From an uncultured bacterium (GTDB lineage: Bacteria; Cyanobacteriota; Vampirovibrionia; Gastranaerophilales; Gastranaerophilaceae), in contig CAJMSH010000003.1 in NCBI GenBank assembly GCA_905216055.1, forward strand, positions 193,999 to 257,998: 64,000 bases of DNA, given 5' to 3'. Both the position numbers and the translations under genes were made by a program. The notes below the pieces were generated by a model that was given only the letters and a program-made list of their open reading frames with translations, had not been told where the DNA came from and searched no databases. Position 1 is the first letter of the stretch. Every line of letters starts with the position of its first letter. Shown here in pieces: positions 1 through 8,788 of this stretch.

Positions 1-1
1 T

Positions 2-598
2 TCGAGATACCCAAAAGGTGAAATTACTCCACTTTTAGACGGTAAAGAACATGATAATGATGAAACTTGGCTAAACGCAGGCTGTATAAAAATTCCTGAC
101 GGACCTGTTTTAGATGAATTCAAATTCTATGACAAAATCTGTTTCGGTTACGACAAAGATAATTTGTATTTAAGATTTTACGTAAACGATTACAACAAAG
201 ATTTAATTAAAAACTCAAAACGAGTAAGTCAAATGTACATCTATATGAGAAACCAAAATAAAAAGCAATCACTTTCTCCAATAAGAATTGTACAAAAAAC
301 CGAAAGTATTCTCCCAATATCAAAAGAAAAATTCCATAATGAAATGCAAGTTTCAATATACAACGGAGAAATTAACCTCATAAGACTTGTAAAAGCCCTC
401 CCAAATAATTTATGGGCAATAGCATCTCCAAAGAATATTACCGCAATATATGATAAAGTGTTGGATGTAAGTGTTCCGTTTGACGATATCGGAATAGACA
501 AAGGCGATACATTGGAATTTTTATTTGTTAATGCAACATTCGGAGTTAAAGATTACTTTATTCCAAATGAAATGTTATTAACAATAAAAAGAATGTAA
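2..598 (+). CDS. C-terminal part of a GH57-like glycoside hydrolase (5' truncated by window)
   Basis: The frame is open from the first bases of the window, so only the last 198 residues of a longer protein are seen. The segment has an LLDG motif, then ETWLNAGCI, then FGYDKDNLYLRFYVN. This pattern matches the beta-sandwich domain that follows the catalytic part of GH57 amylase-like enzymes of cyanobacteria (LxxPxIDG...EW..AG...YG.D..NLYLR). Such enzymes act on alpha-glucans, for example glycogen. The catalytic residues lie outside the window, so the substrate cannot be judged. No signal peptide can be assessed. The family call rests on the C-terminal domain only; another carbohydrate-active enzyme with the same appendage is possible. 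Confidence 0.55.
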   Translation, partial: SRYPKGEITPLLDGKEHDNDETWLNAGCIKIPDGPVLDEFKFYDKICFGYDKDNLYLRFYVNDYNKDLIKNSKRVSQMYIYMRNQNKKQSLSPIRIVQKTESILPISKEKFHNEMQVSIYNGEINLIRLVKALPNNLWAIASPKNITAIYDKVLDVSVPFDDIGIDKGDTLEFLFVNATFGVKDYFIPNEMLLTIKRM

Positions 599-679
599 CA
601 AAATCTTAATAAAACAGAACAAAAGATTAAAGTTTTTTTATTTTTGGACGTTATAAAAAACAGCAAAGGGAAATTATAT

Positions 680-856
680 ATGGTTGATTTTAACAGTGAC
701 ATACCTAATGGATTACCAAAACTAGACAAAGATTATTGGGCTAAACAAAAAGGGACCGATAACCAAAATCAAGATCCGCTTTTTGATGTAAATACAAAAT
801 TTACTCTTGAAAACGACCTTGCAAAAATTTCAGTTTTCAATGGTAAGAAAAAATAA
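680..856 (+). CDS. Small hypothetical protein (58 aa)
   Basis: I do not recognise this protein. The ATG at 680 is preferred over an upstream in-frame TTG at 644 because an AGGG ribosome-binding site lies at a good distance before it. The product is polar and acidic-basic mixed, with PNGLPKLDKDYW near the start and a basic KKK end, and no membrane segment. It lies 80 bases after the glycosidase-like gene and before a bidirectional terminator, so it may be the last gene of that transcript. Confidence 0.5.
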   Translation: MVDFNSDIPNGLPKLDKDYWAKQKGTDNQNQDPLFDVNTKFTLENDLAKISVFNGKKK

Positions 857-891
857 GTTTTATACTTTCCTCCTTTTCCTCGATATTTTAT

Positions 892-927
892 AAAAAAAGA
901 ACCTTATTTATAAAAGGTTCTTTTTTA
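892..927. terminator. Bidirectional rho-independent terminator
   Basis: An AAAAGAACCTT / AAGGTTCTTTT hairpin with A-run on one side and T-run on the other separates the convergent small plus-strand gene and dut. A very similar hairpin occurs at 33471-33507. Confidence 0.8.
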
Positions 928-949
928 TGCAAAATAATATCGCACAAAT

Positions 950-1387
950 TTATTTACCTGTCGAGCCAAATCCGCCTTCACCGCGCGATGTTGAAGAAAG
1001 TTCAACTGCAACTTTTATTTCTGCCTGCTCAACTTTTGCAATAACCATTTGAGCAATTCTTTCATCAGGCTGAATTGTATAAGTTTCATTTGACAAATTT
1101 ACAACAGGCACACAAATTTCGCCCCTATAATCTTCATCAATAGTTCCGATACAATTAATCAACGTAATACCGTGTTTTATTGACAAGCCTGAACGAGGTC
1201 TTACTTGAGCTTCGTATCCGTGTTCGAGTTCAATTTTCAACCCTGTCGGAACAAGTTTTCTTTCCAACGGTTTCAATGTAATCGGCTCAGATATAGCGGC
1301 ACATAAATCCATGCCAGCAGCGCCTTCAGTTTTGTATTCCGGAAGGAATTTGTTATGCGGTAATCTTTCTATTTTCAATACTGTCAT
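950..1387 (-). CDS. dut: dUTP diphosphatase
   Basis: Hydrolyses dUTP to dUMP and pyrophosphate, which keeps uracil out of DNA and supplies the thymidylate precursor. At 145 aa it has the normal length of the trimeric dUTPase family. All five conserved motifs are visible: AGMDLCA, RPRSGLSIKHG, GTIDEDYRGEI (with the catalytic Asp), RIAQMVI and the C-terminal RGEGGFGSTG arm that closes over the active site. The gene follows alaS by about 20 bases on the same strand, so the two are probably cotranscribed. An endonuclease Q homologue, which cuts at deoxyuridine, is present at 24704-25939. Confidence 0.97.
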   Translation of the reverse strand: MTVLKIERLPHNKFLPEYKTEGAAGMDLCAAISEPITLKPLERKLVPTGLKIELEHGYEAQVRPRSGLSIKHGITLINCIGTIDEDYRGEICVPVVNLSNETYTIQPDERIAQMVIAKVEQAEIKVAVELSSTSRGEGGFGSTGK

Positions 1388-1408
1388 ATTATTTCTCTCT
1401 AAATGTTA

Positions 1409-4036
1409 TTAAACTTTTACTGATTTCAAATCATCTTCAACCTTAGATAAAACTTCATCTAATTTTGAAGCATCTTTTATACCGCCTTGAGCAAAGTTTG
1501 GTCTGCCGCCGCCGTTTGCACCTGTTGCTCGAGCAATTTCTCCGACAATTTTGCCCGCATTAACACCTTTTTTAACAAAGCTGTCAGATACTTTTACGGC
1601 TACTGTTTTCTCTGATGCAAGAATTATTATGCTTTCACCAAACTTGTTAGACATAAATTCAATACCTGTTTTAATAGCGTTTCCATCAAAGTTTTCAACT
1701 TTTGAGATGAATAATTTTCCGCCATCAATATCTTGAGCTTTTGATAAGAAGGTTGCAAATTTTGCACGTGCATTTTCTTCTTTTGCTTTAACCAATTCTT
1801 TTTGAAGTTCTCTATTTTCTTCCTGAAGTTTTTCTATACGTTCAATAACTTCTTCTGAGTGAACTTTGAACATTTGAGAAAGTTTATCCATTTCTTTAAC
1901 TCTTTCGTTCATATAATCAAAAGCAGCATTTGATACAACAGCTTCAATACGTCTTGTACCTGCGGCAATTGCACCTTCTGAAACGATTTTGAACATTCTC
2001 AAATCTCTTGTATTTCTAGCATGAGTTCCTGCACAGAATTCTTTTGAAATACATTTATCACCACTGCCCATAGATACAACTCTGACTATATCTTCATATT
2101 TTTCACCAAACAATGCAACAGCACCTGTAAGTTTAGCTTTTTCAATATCCATTTCTTGAGTTGTAACGTCAAGACCTTGAGAAATCCAATTATTAACGAT
2201 ACTTTCAACTTTCGCAATTTCATTTTCCTTCATTGCACGAGAGAATGTAAAGTCAAAACGCATTCTGTTTTCTTCAACCTGAGAACCTGCTTGCTTAACC
2301 TCATCACCCAATACTTGAGTTAATGCAGCTTGAAGCAAGTGAGCAGATGAGTGGTGAAGTCTGATTTCTTCACGTCTTGGAACATCAATTTTTGCTTTAA
2401 CACTTTCACCTATTGTAATTTCACCATTAACGATTTGGCAACGATGTACAAACAATTTGTTTACTTTGAAAGTTGTAAGAACATCAAGCTTCAATTCTTG
2501 TCCGTTAGTCTTTGAATCTTCGATTACACCGCTGTCACCAACTTGACCACCGCATTCAGCATAGAATGGAGTTTTGTCTAAAACGACATCAACATAACCT
2601 TCTCCATCAATTGTTGCAAGAATTTTAGCATCACATTCATTTTCTGTGTAACCGACAAATTCTGATGAGCCCACTTGTTGTTCAAGTTTAGCGTATTTCA
2701 TATCACCTGTTACACTAATTTTTGCAGCAGCAGCTTTTGCACGATCTTTTTGCTCTTGCATAGCTAATTTATAACCTGCTTCATCAACTTTCAAACCATT
2801 TTCTTCTGCGATTTCTTTTGTTAATTCAAACGGGAATCCATAAGTATCATAAAGTTTGAACGCACTTTCGCCATCAATATCTTTTTTCGCAGAAATAAAT
2901 TCATCCAACATTTTATAACCGCGATCAAGTGTTTTTGCGAAACGATCTTCTTCTTTTTTGATTGTATCAACGATTTTAGCTTTATTCTTAACTAAATCAG
3001 GATAAGCTTCACCGTAATTTTCAACAACAACATCTACAAGTTTGTATAAGAACGGCAAATCCATACCTAAGATTTTTCCATGACGCAATGCACGTCTTAA
3101 AATCATTCTCAATACATAACTTCTTCCTTCATTACCCGGGATAACTCCGTCTGAAATCAAGAAAGTTACACATCTTGCATGGTCTGTGATAATTCTCAAA
3201 GAAATATCTGTTTTTTCAGATTTTTTATAAGGCACACCGCTCATTTCAGAAACCTTATCCATAATAGGTTTTAAAAGATCAGTTTCAAAAGTAGATGCAA
3301 CCCCTTGGCATACCATAGCAATACGTTCAAGTCCCATACCTGTATCAACATTTTTCTTGCCTAAAGGAGATTGATTACCTTCTTCATCTTGGTACAATTC
3401 TGTGAATACAAGGTTCCAAATTTCAACCCATCTGTCGCATTCACAAGTATCAATTCCGCAGCCTCTAGGATCATCACATTTGTATTGTTCGCCTAAATCG
3501 TAGTGAATTTCTGAACAAGGTCCGCAAGAACCTGATGCACCGGGAGGGCCCCAGAAATTATCTTTTTTACCTTTACGTTTAATACGTTCATCAGGGACAC
3601 CAACGCTTCTCCAGATTTCATAAGCTTCGTCATCTGTTTCAAAAATTGTAATCCACAATCTGTCTTTATCAAGCTTTAAAACCTCAGTTACAAATTCCCA
3701 AGCCCAAGGAATAACTTCTTTTTTATAATAATCACCGAAAGAAAAGTTACCTAACATTTCAAAGAATGTATGATGTCTTGGAGTTCTTCCAACATTTTCG
3801 ATATCAGAATCTTTGCCGCCAGCTCTGGCACATTTTTGGCAAGAAGTAGCTCTTGCAGGTTCATAAGGACAAGGTTGAATTCCTAAAAATATCGGTAAAA
3901 ATTGTAACATACCTGCAGTTGTCAATAAAACTGTCGGATTGTCAGGCACAAGACTTGAGCTTTCAACGACAGTGTGTTGATGTTTATTCTTGAAATAATC
4001 TAAATATAATTTTCTTATTTGATTTCCGGTTAGCAT
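1409..4036 (-). CDS. alaS: Alanyl-tRNA synthetase
   Basis: Charges tRNA-Ala with alanine and clears mischarged tRNA. The 875-residue length is normal for bacterial AlaRS. The N-terminal class II catalytic domain contains TAGMLQFLPIF and the GPCSEIHYDLG segment. The editing domain has the zinc-binding HHSSAH motif and the later CAGTH motif. A coiled stretch (IEKLQEENRELQKELVKA) and the glycine-rich C-Ala end GANGGGRPNFAQGG complete the protein. An AAGGGAAT sequence precedes the ATG. Both tRNA-Ala genes of the window (26555, 33315) have the G3:U70 pair that this enzyme reads. Confidence 0.98.
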   Translation of the reverse strand: MLTGNQIRKLYLDYFKNKHQHTVVESSSLVPDNPTVLLTTAGMLQFLPIFLGIQPCPYEPARATSCQKCARAGGKDSDIENVGRTPRHHTFFEMLGNFSFGDYYKKEVIPWAWEFVTEVLKLDKDRLWITIFETDDEAYEIWRSVGVPDERIKRKGKKDNFWGPPGASGSCGPCSEIHYDLGEQYKCDDPRGCGIDTCECDRWVEIWNLVFTELYQDEEGNQSPLGKKNVDTGMGLERIAMVCQGVASTFETDLLKPIMDKVSEMSGVPYKKSEKTDISLRIITDHARCVTFLISDGVIPGNEGRSYVLRMILRRALRHGKILGMDLPFLYKLVDVVVENYGEAYPDLVKNKAKIVDTIKKEEDRFAKTLDRGYKMLDEFISAKKDIDGESAFKLYDTYGFPFELTKEIAEENGLKVDEAGYKLAMQEQKDRAKAAAAKISVTGDMKYAKLEQQVGSSEFVGYTENECDAKILATIDGEGYVDVVLDKTPFYAECGGQVGDSGVIEDSKTNGQELKLDVLTTFKVNKLFVHRCQIVNGEITIGESVKAKIDVPRREEIRLHHSSAHLLQAALTQVLGDEVKQAGSQVEENRMRFDFTFSRAMKENEIAKVESIVNNWISQGLDVTTQEMDIEKAKLTGAVALFGEKYEDIVRVVSMGSGDKCISKEFCAGTHARNTRDLRMFKIVSEGAIAAGTRRIEAVVSNAAFDYMNERVKEMDKLSQMFKVHSEEVIERIEKLQEENRELQKELVKAKEENARAKFATFLSKAQDIDGGKLFISKVENFDGNAIKTGIEFMSNKFGESIIILASEKTVAVKVSDSFVKKGVNAGKIVGEIARATGANGGGRPNFAQGGIKDASKLDEVLSKVEDDLKSVKV

Positions 4037-4111
4037 AATCTAATTCCCTTATAATTTTCTACATTATAAAAAAATTATATCTTAAACAAAAAACTCTTGC
4101 AAAAAACAAAC

Positions 4112-4157
4112 AAAAAAGCCTTAATTTTGTTAAATAAACTTTCACAAAACTAAGGCT
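4112..4157 (-). terminator. Rho-independent terminator of the repeat-protein gene
   Basis: Read on the minus strand, AGCCTTAGTTTTGT pairs with ACAAAATTAAGGCT and is followed by TTTTTTG. It lies between the end of the 474-residue repeat protein and the start of alaS. Confidence 0.75.
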
Positions 4158-4181
4158 CTATACAAATTTTATTTATTATTT

Positions 4182-5606
4182 TTATTTTTTAAATTTATCA
4201 AAAGTATCATCCTTTTTTGGCATATCCAAAATAGTTTTATCTTGAATATCAGGTTTTTGTTCTTCTATTGTTTTTTTAGGATTTACAATTTTATCCACAA
4301 TTCCAGGCTTATTTTTAATTATTGATGGAATATCCGGTTTAGGTAGAGTTTCTGATGGCAAAGGTTTCTCGTCCGTTGGATAAAATGGCTCTTCGTTCGT
4401 TGGATAAACTGGTTTCTCTTCTACTGGAGAATAAGAATTAATTTCAGCTTCAATTTCTCTGCGTTTTTGTTCTAATTCTCCGTCCCCCAAAATCAATTGA
4501 TCTGAGAAATTTGCTAAATCATCCAGTAATTCTTTCTTTCTCTCATGTGGAAGATCTGATGAGAGAATAGCATTTTTCATAGTATTAACCTTGTTAACTG
4601 TTTCTGTCGTATGCGTTTTATGTTTATTTGTTACTGCATCAGAAACTTTAGATGAATAACCTTCAAGTTCTTGAGTTTCTTTTGCATTTTTACGTACTTC
4701 TTTTCGAGTTGCTGTTCCTTCTTCTTTAACAGTATTTTTTATTTCGGCAGCTTCTTCATGAACAGCTTGACTAATTTTCTCTCCTTCTCTACGAACAGTA
4801 TTACGAGTCATAATACCTTCATTAATAACAGTTGCTCTTGTTGCTGCACCCTCTTGATGAACTGCTCTACGAGTTGCAGCGCCTTCATTATGAACTGCAC
4901 GACGAGTTGCGGCACCTTCATTGTGAACTGCACGACGAGTTGCAGCTCCCTCTCTATCAACATTTGCATTAATGTCTTTAGCATTTTTATTATCATTTGC
5001 CATTATTTCATCACCGACTTCTTGAGTAATTGTTGCGTTAATCGCAGCATTAGAATCGCTATTTGTCATAATCATTTTTGCAAGTTCTTCATTTGTTTTG
5101 CTTTCAGCATTTCTATATTGTTCAGAAACCTTTTGAGCCCAACCGTTTAAATCAGAAACATACTTTGTTAGATTGTCTTTATACTCGGGAGCCATAAAAT
5201 TTGGTCTCTGACCTAAATTTTCAGGGATAAACCCGCTATTGTCACCATGAGATCTTACAAAACCTTCTTTAGCAGTGTTAATAATTGCATACGCTTTAGT
5301 TTCTGCAGATTTTGCAGTTTCAACTGCATTATTTTTTCGTCCAAACTGGCTTTTATAAGCATCATTAATGGAATCTGTAAGTTTTTCAAGATTTTTTTTA
5401 GTTTCTTTAAAATTTTCACCTTCAATATCTTCAGAAGCAATCTCTAAACCATATTTTTCCGGAGAGAACCCCATTTCTTTACATTGTTGTTGAAAAAACA
5501 CCATTTCAGTTTTACTTAATGTTTTACCCCCATAAACATTGGCATTTTTTGCCAAAGCATACAAAGGTGTACCTTTTAATTGGGAAATTTCAAATCCTGC
5601 TGTCAT
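4182..5606 (-). CDS. Hypothetical protein with eleven-residue tandem repeats
   Basis: I do not recognise a named family. The 474-residue protein has no signal peptide. Residues 1-215 are mostly helical. Residues about 218-310 (positions 4677-4955) consist of consecutive eleven-residue repeats based on EGAATRRAVHN; three copies are nearly identical and later ones decay (EGIMTRNTVRR, EGTATRKEVRK). Eleven-residue periodicity is typical of hendecad coiled coils or amphipathic lipid-binding helices. The C-terminal 100 residues are proline-rich (EEKPVYPTNEEPFYPTDEKP) and end in lysines. AAAGGAG lies before the ATG. It is a single-gene unit with its own terminator. A structural, membrane-surface or secreted role is possible but not shown. 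Confidence 0.75.
   Translation of the reverse strand: MTAGFEISQLKGTPLYALAKNANVYGGKTLSKTEMVFFQQQCKEMGFSPEKYGLEIASEDIEGENFKETKKNLEKLTDSINDAYKSQFGRKNNAVETAKSAETKAYAIINTAKEGFVRSHGDNSGFIPENLGQRPNFMAPEYKDNLTKYVSDLNGWAQKVSEQYRNAESKTNEELAKMIMTNSDSNAAINATITQEVGDEIMANDNKNAKDINANVDREGAATRRAVHNEGAATRRAVHNEGAATRRAVHQEGAATRATVINEGIMTRNTVRREGEKISQAVHEEAAEIKNTVKEEGTATRKEVRKNAKETQELEGYSSKVSDAVTNKHKTHTTETVNKVNTMKNAILSSDLPHERKKELLDDLANFSDQLILGDGELEQKRREIEAEINSYSPVEEKPVYPTNEEPFYPTDEKPLPSETLPKPDIPSIIKNKPGIVDKIVNPKKTIEEQKPDIQDKTILDMPKKDDTFDKFKK
4677..4955 (-). repeat. Tandem 33-bp coding repeats
   Basis: DNA repeats that encode the EGAATRRAVHN units. The copies nearest 4850-4955 differ by only a few silent or single-residue changes, which points to recent unit duplication; the distal copies are diverged. 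Confidence 0.85.
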
Positions 5607-5732
5607 AAATTTTCTCCTTTAAGATTTTATGCATACACTAACAAATAAGGGGTACGGCAGCAAGAATAAAAAACTTTAAAAAATTGGGAAAAGAAATTAA
5701 CATAAGTTTACACACAAAATTTTCAAATAATC

Positions 5733-5760
5733 TTGCAAAGAAAAATTTTTGTGTTAACAT
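5733..5760 (+). promoter_or_regulatory. Candidate promoter of tRNA-Arg
   Basis: TTGCAA at 5733-5738 and TAACAT at 5755-5760 are spaced by 16 bases. It is the best sigma70-like pair upstream of the tRNA, with about 60 bases of leader. Confidence 0.4.
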
Positions 5761-5827
5761 AAGACTTATGAGGGATTATACAGGTACCCCACGAAACCAA
5801 ACACTTGTCTAAGCCCTCTGGATCCAA

Positions 5828-5885
<58 letters not shown>

Positions 5886-5901
<16 letters not shown>

Positions 5902-5998
5902 AATAAAAAGAGGATAGGATTTTTTCCTAATCCTCTTTTTATTTTGCTTACGATAGCGATGAGATAAACCTATTTTGCGTTCGGCGGATTTTTTGCAG
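5886..5998. repeat. Direct repeat copy 1: tRNA 3' end, terminator and downstream DNA
   Basis: The T arm and 3' end of tRNA-Arg, its terminator and the next 55 bases form a unit that recurs at 6236-6336, including the landmarks GCATC, GGGTAAATAAAAAG, TTTTATTTTGCTT, ATAGCGA, GTTTGCGTTC-like and GGATTTTTTGCAG. Confidence 0.7.
5905..5943 (+). terminator. Terminator after tRNA-Arg
   Basis: AAAAAGAGGATAGGA pairs with TCCTAATCCTCTTTTT (one bulge) directly after the tRNA; a T-run follows. Confidence 0.75.
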
Positions 5999-6080
5999 AG
6001 AGCGGAGGTCTTTTGCCAAAAGAATATTTATTCTTGCAGGCAAAAACCGAAGTCTCGTTTAACGCAAAAAATCCAAGAAA

Positions 6081-6112
6081 AATCGCATCTCGGATAAATA
6101 GATAGCGATGAG
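6081..6112. repeat. Partial direct repeat of the tRNA-Arg 3' end
   Basis: AATCGCATCTCGGATAAATA followed by GATAGCGATGAG resembles the tRNA-Arg end plus the ATAGCGATGAG found at 5953. The terminator part is missing. The whole stretch 5944-6381 holds no credible gene; it consists of these repeats and imperfect inverted repeats. Confidence 0.5.
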
Positions 6113-6235
6113 AGCGCACAATTGCGTAGCAATTTAAAGCGTTCGAGCGCGAGGAAGCTGAGGCTGGAGTATTATGCGAAAGATATTATCTTGATGCAAA
6201 ATACGAAATTGCCGTTATATGCGACCGAGCAAGAA

Positions 6236-6336
6236 AATCGCATCCAGGGTAAATAAAAAGATTTTTCCTAATCTTCTTTTTATTTTGCTTGCAATAGCGA
6301 AGAGAATGTCAGTTTGCGTTCTTGGATTTTTTGCAG
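6236..6336. repeat. Direct repeat copy 2 of the tRNA-Arg end region
   Basis: AAATCGCATCCAGGGTAAAT and the following terminator, then GCTTGCAATAGCGAAGAGA and GGATTTTTTGCAG, match copy 1 with scattered changes. It includes a degenerate CCAGGGT in place of the acceptor CTCGGGT. Confidence 0.7.
6255..6285. terminator. Terminator-like hairpin in repeat copy 2
   Basis: AAAAAGATT and AATCTTCTTTTT can pair around TTTCCT. It is a variant of the hairpin after tRNA-Arg and could also serve the minus-strand gene that ends at 6382. Confidence 0.5.
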
Positions 6337-6381
6337 AAAACTAAGTGATTAATCGAATGTTTAACAAATAGGTACTTTATA

Positions 6382-7362
6382 TTAATCGTACCAAGAATAA
6401 CCATAATCACCTAAACTTTTTTTAGAGATTTGTTTTCTTAATTTTTCCAATTGATCCAGTTCTTTAGCCGTTATAACTTCTCCAATTTTTGGCCCACCAT
6501 ACTTTAGATATTTTGCCGTAACTATAGGCGAAAATTCAAAACCTTGAGCAGCAAGATTAAAGTAATCAGCCATAAACTCTTCCCTATTTAACTGGCTATT
6601 TGGCAAATAAAAATCTTCAGGCGTTTTTTTGAATTTTCTTGCAATTTTATTTAAAGTTCTTCTAATTTCTTGTGCTTTTTCTGAATTTTTTGCTTCCGCA
6701 ACGCGTTCTTTTGTTGTGTTATAGAAAGGATTATGTTTAAAATATCCTTCTTTATAAGCACGTGCATAATCACTTCGTAAAGCTATTTGTTCTTCTTTAC
6801 TTAGATGGCATAACATGTGATCTTTGTATCTGTTTTTTACGAAAGGTATACGTTTCAACCAAGTCCCAAACATAAACTTATAATTATCTTTTCCCATTCT
6901 TAATCCAAAGGGAGAAAAAGGATGTACAAATTTATTTTGTATACATCTTTTTAAATGACCGGTTTCATGTATTGGAACTCTAAAATCTATTGTATTTATA
7001 CATCTAGGATTGTATAATATACTTTTACCCAACGTAATAGCTTGAAATCCACCTTTTCTAGGTAAGAGATGTTCCCAGAATTCTAAATGTTTAGGTATAT
7101 CATATCCTTTTTTGCCAAGAAAACGATGAAAAGCTTCTAGGAATTCAGTTGTTTGTAATGTTTCTAAAGTTTCTTTTTTGTATCCATTAGCCTTAACTAC
7201 AGATTTCGAAACTTTCCCTATAATTATATCTGAACAGGACGTTTGATTAAGATGTGCACTCCAATCTTTAACAATACCTCTATATTGCTTATAATTCATT
7301 CTATTATTAATGAATCTACCACATAAATTTTTTCCAAGTCTTAAATATACACCGTAACTCAT
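6382..7362 (-). CDS. Putative zinc metalloprotease with HETGH motif
   Basis: The 326-residue protein has IHETGH at residues 131-136, a classical HExxH zinc motif, and EEFMADY at 261-267 that could supply the third glutamate ligand, as in gluzincin-type toxins. A second protein in the window (51184-52488) has the same order: HETGHL, then LEFVAEVY, then YGGPAI near the end, here YGGPKI. The rest does not align obviously. It is rich in Lys and Tyr and has no signal peptide or membrane helix. AAGGAA precedes the ATG. It sits alone between two partial copies of the tRNA-Arg end, so it is probably mobile cargo. The peptidase call is from motifs only; the substrate is unknown. Confidence 0.6.
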   Translation of the reverse strand: MSYGVYLRLGKNLCGRFINNRMNYKQYRGIVKDWSAHLNQTSCSDIIIGKVSKSVVKANGYKKETLETLQTTEFLEAFHRFLGKKGYDIPKHLEFWEHLLPRKGGFQAITLGKSILYNPRCINTIDFRVPIHETGHLKRCIQNKFVHPFSPFGLRMGKDNYKFMFGTWLKRIPFVKNRYKDHMLCHLSKEEQIALRSDYARAYKEGYFKHNPFYNTTKERVAEAKNSEKAQEIRRTLNKIARKFKKTPEDFYLPNSQLNREEFMADYFNLAAQGFEFSPIVTAKYLKYGGPKIGEVITAKELDQLEKLRKQISKKSLGDYGYSWYD

Positions 7363-7454
7363 TTTAAAATTCCTTATTTTCCCTACATAAATATATAAAG
7401 TATTTTTCTAATAAAAAATTGTTAATTTATTACAGAATATATGCAACATTTTTT

Positions 7455-7492
7455 AACAACCAAGTTCGGAAATTGTCATATCTCGGGTAAAT
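7455..7492. repeat. tRNA-Arg 3'-end fragment (direct repeat)
   Basis: AACAACCAAGTTCGG then AAATTGTCATATCTCGGGTAAAT. The GTTCG and TCTCGGGTAAAT parts match the T arm and acceptor end of the tRNA at 5881-5903. It is almost identical to 8751-8788, and the two bracket the Fic gene. Confidence 0.75.
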
Positions 7493-7528
7493 AAAACAGG
7501 ACGGGATTTATCTCGTCCTGTTTTATTT
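7489..7528. terminator. Terminator between tRNA fragment and Fic gene
   Basis: AAATAAAACAGGACG pairs perfectly with CGTCCTGTTTTATTT. It lies directly after the tRNA fragment and before the minus-strand Fic gene end, so it can act in both directions. Confidence 0.8.
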
Positions 7529-7538
7529 AAAATAGATT

Positions 7539-8663
7539 TTATCTAAAAATCTTAATATACTCTTCAAACACATAAAAACGATTTCTGTTAAACCCGGTTT
7601 TTTCTTGTAATATTCCTACTTCTACAAATGCTTTGAGTAGTCCATTTACTGTTGCAGGAGTGATTCCAAGCCCTTCGCTTACAAGTTTGGAATTAACTTT
7701 GGGCTTAGAATATAATAATTCTAATAATCTTTGACCATTTGTTGCTTTTTTACCAATTTTAGTCAATTTATTTTCAACATCTTTTTTAAGTTTAATAATT
7801 TCATCAAAAGTTTTGATACTGTTTTTTGATGTTTCAATTACTCCTGTTAAAAAGAATTTGAGCCATTGAGTAATGTTATCATTCTGCTTGACCATTGAAA
7901 GCGAATCATAGTATGACATTCTGTTCTTTTCAAAAAAGTCAGAAATGTATAAAACGGGTTTATTCAATAATCCGGTACTTATCAAATAAAGAATTATCAA
8001 AAGTCTTCCGGTTCTACCGTTTCCATCTAAAAACGGGTGAATTGTCTCAAATTGATAATGTGCTATACCTGCTCTAATAAGTTCAGGTACTTGGATGTAT
8101 TCATTATGTAAAAATTTTTCAATATCACTTAGTAAATCAGGCAAAAGATTAGGTTCAGGGGGAACAAAAAATGCATCCTGTAAAGAAGAACCACCTATCC
8201 AATTCTGAGTTTTACGGATTTCTCCAGGAGTTTTATGTGCACCCCTGACACCCTGCAATAATATTTTATGAGCTTCTTTTAAAAGCCTCATTGATAGCGG
8301 TAACTCATTTAACATTTCTACTGAATAATTAATAGCTTGAATGTAATTTTGTACTTCATGCCAATCATCTCTTAATTCGGGTTTAACTTGTTCAACAGGA
8401 GATATTGCATCTTCAAAAGTTGTTCTTGTTCCTTCAATTCTATTTGAATTTGTAGCTTCTTTTGTTGCATACATCTTAATAAAGAAATCTATATCAGGGA
8501 TTAAATCAGCATAAGAATTTAGTTTGCCTAACCACAGGCTTGCATCTTGAAGCAAACTTGATAATTCTTCTAACTTCCAATCAATATCCTCATTAATAAA
8601 TGATGGTACAAAAGGCTTGTAACCTTTATGTAAAATATATGTTCCTGCTTTATATTCTTTCAT
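7539..8663 (-). CDS. Fic family protein (probable AMP transferase)
   Basis: Fic proteins transfer AMP or a related group from a nucleotide to hydroxyl side chains of target proteins. The active-site motif HPFLDGNGRTGR is intact (His at residue 209). A candidate inhibitory helix motif, SNRIEG at residues 73-78, fits the [S/T]xxxE[G/N] pattern of Fic proteins with an N-terminal self-inhibitory helix. Residues about 300-374 look like a winged helix (RLLELLYSKPKVNSKLVSEG, ITPATVNGLLKAFVEVGIL). The 374-residue size is normal for this subgroup. No separate antitoxin gene is next to it, as expected for a self-inhibited form. The gene is a one-gene cassette between two tRNA-Arg end fragments. Confidence 0.9.
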   Translation of the reverse strand: MKEYKAGTYILHKGYKPFVPSFINEDIDWKLEELSSLLQDASLWLGKLNSYADLIPDIDFFIKMYATKEATNSNRIEGTRTTFEDAISPVEQVKPELRDDWHEVQNYIQAINYSVEMLNELPLSMRLLKEAHKILLQGVRGAHKTPGEIRKTQNWIGGSSLQDAFFVPPEPNLLPDLLSDIEKFLHNEYIQVPELIRAGIAHYQFETIHPFLDGNGRTGRLLIILYLISTGLLNKPVLYISDFFEKNRMSYYDSLSMVKQNDNITQWLKFFLTGVIETSKNSIKTFDEIIKLKKDVENKLTKIGKKATNGQRLLELLYSKPKVNSKLVSEGLGITPATVNGLLKAFVEVGILQEKTGFNRNRFYVFEEYIKIFR

Positions 8664-8750
8664 TATAATTCTGCCATATTTTAGTTTAAGTGATTATTGT
8701 AAATTATAGCATATTTATAATTTAGTTTCAATAGATTAAGCAATATTTTC

Positions 8751-8788
8751 AACCAACCAAGTTCGAAAATTGTCATATCTCGGGTAAA
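8751..8788. repeat. tRNA-Arg 3'-end fragment (direct repeat)
   Basis: AACCAACCAAGTTCG then AAAATTGTCATATCTCGGGTAAAT, nearly identical to 7455-7492. It marks the far side of the Fic cassette. Confidence 0.75.

Noticed and set aside
4037..4111. T-box or other riboswitch before alaS
   Set aside because: The leader is only about 75 bases up to the previous terminator and contains no T-box sequence or antiterminator stem.
4671..5150. 159-residue Ser/Cys/Phe-rich plus-strand frame
   Set aside because: It is the antisense image of the eleven-residue repeat gene; the repeats keep several frames open.
5768..5812. 14-codon frame upstream of tRNA-Arg as a leader peptide
   Set aside because: No ribosome-binding site or amino-acid bias; it is more likely part of the tRNA leader.
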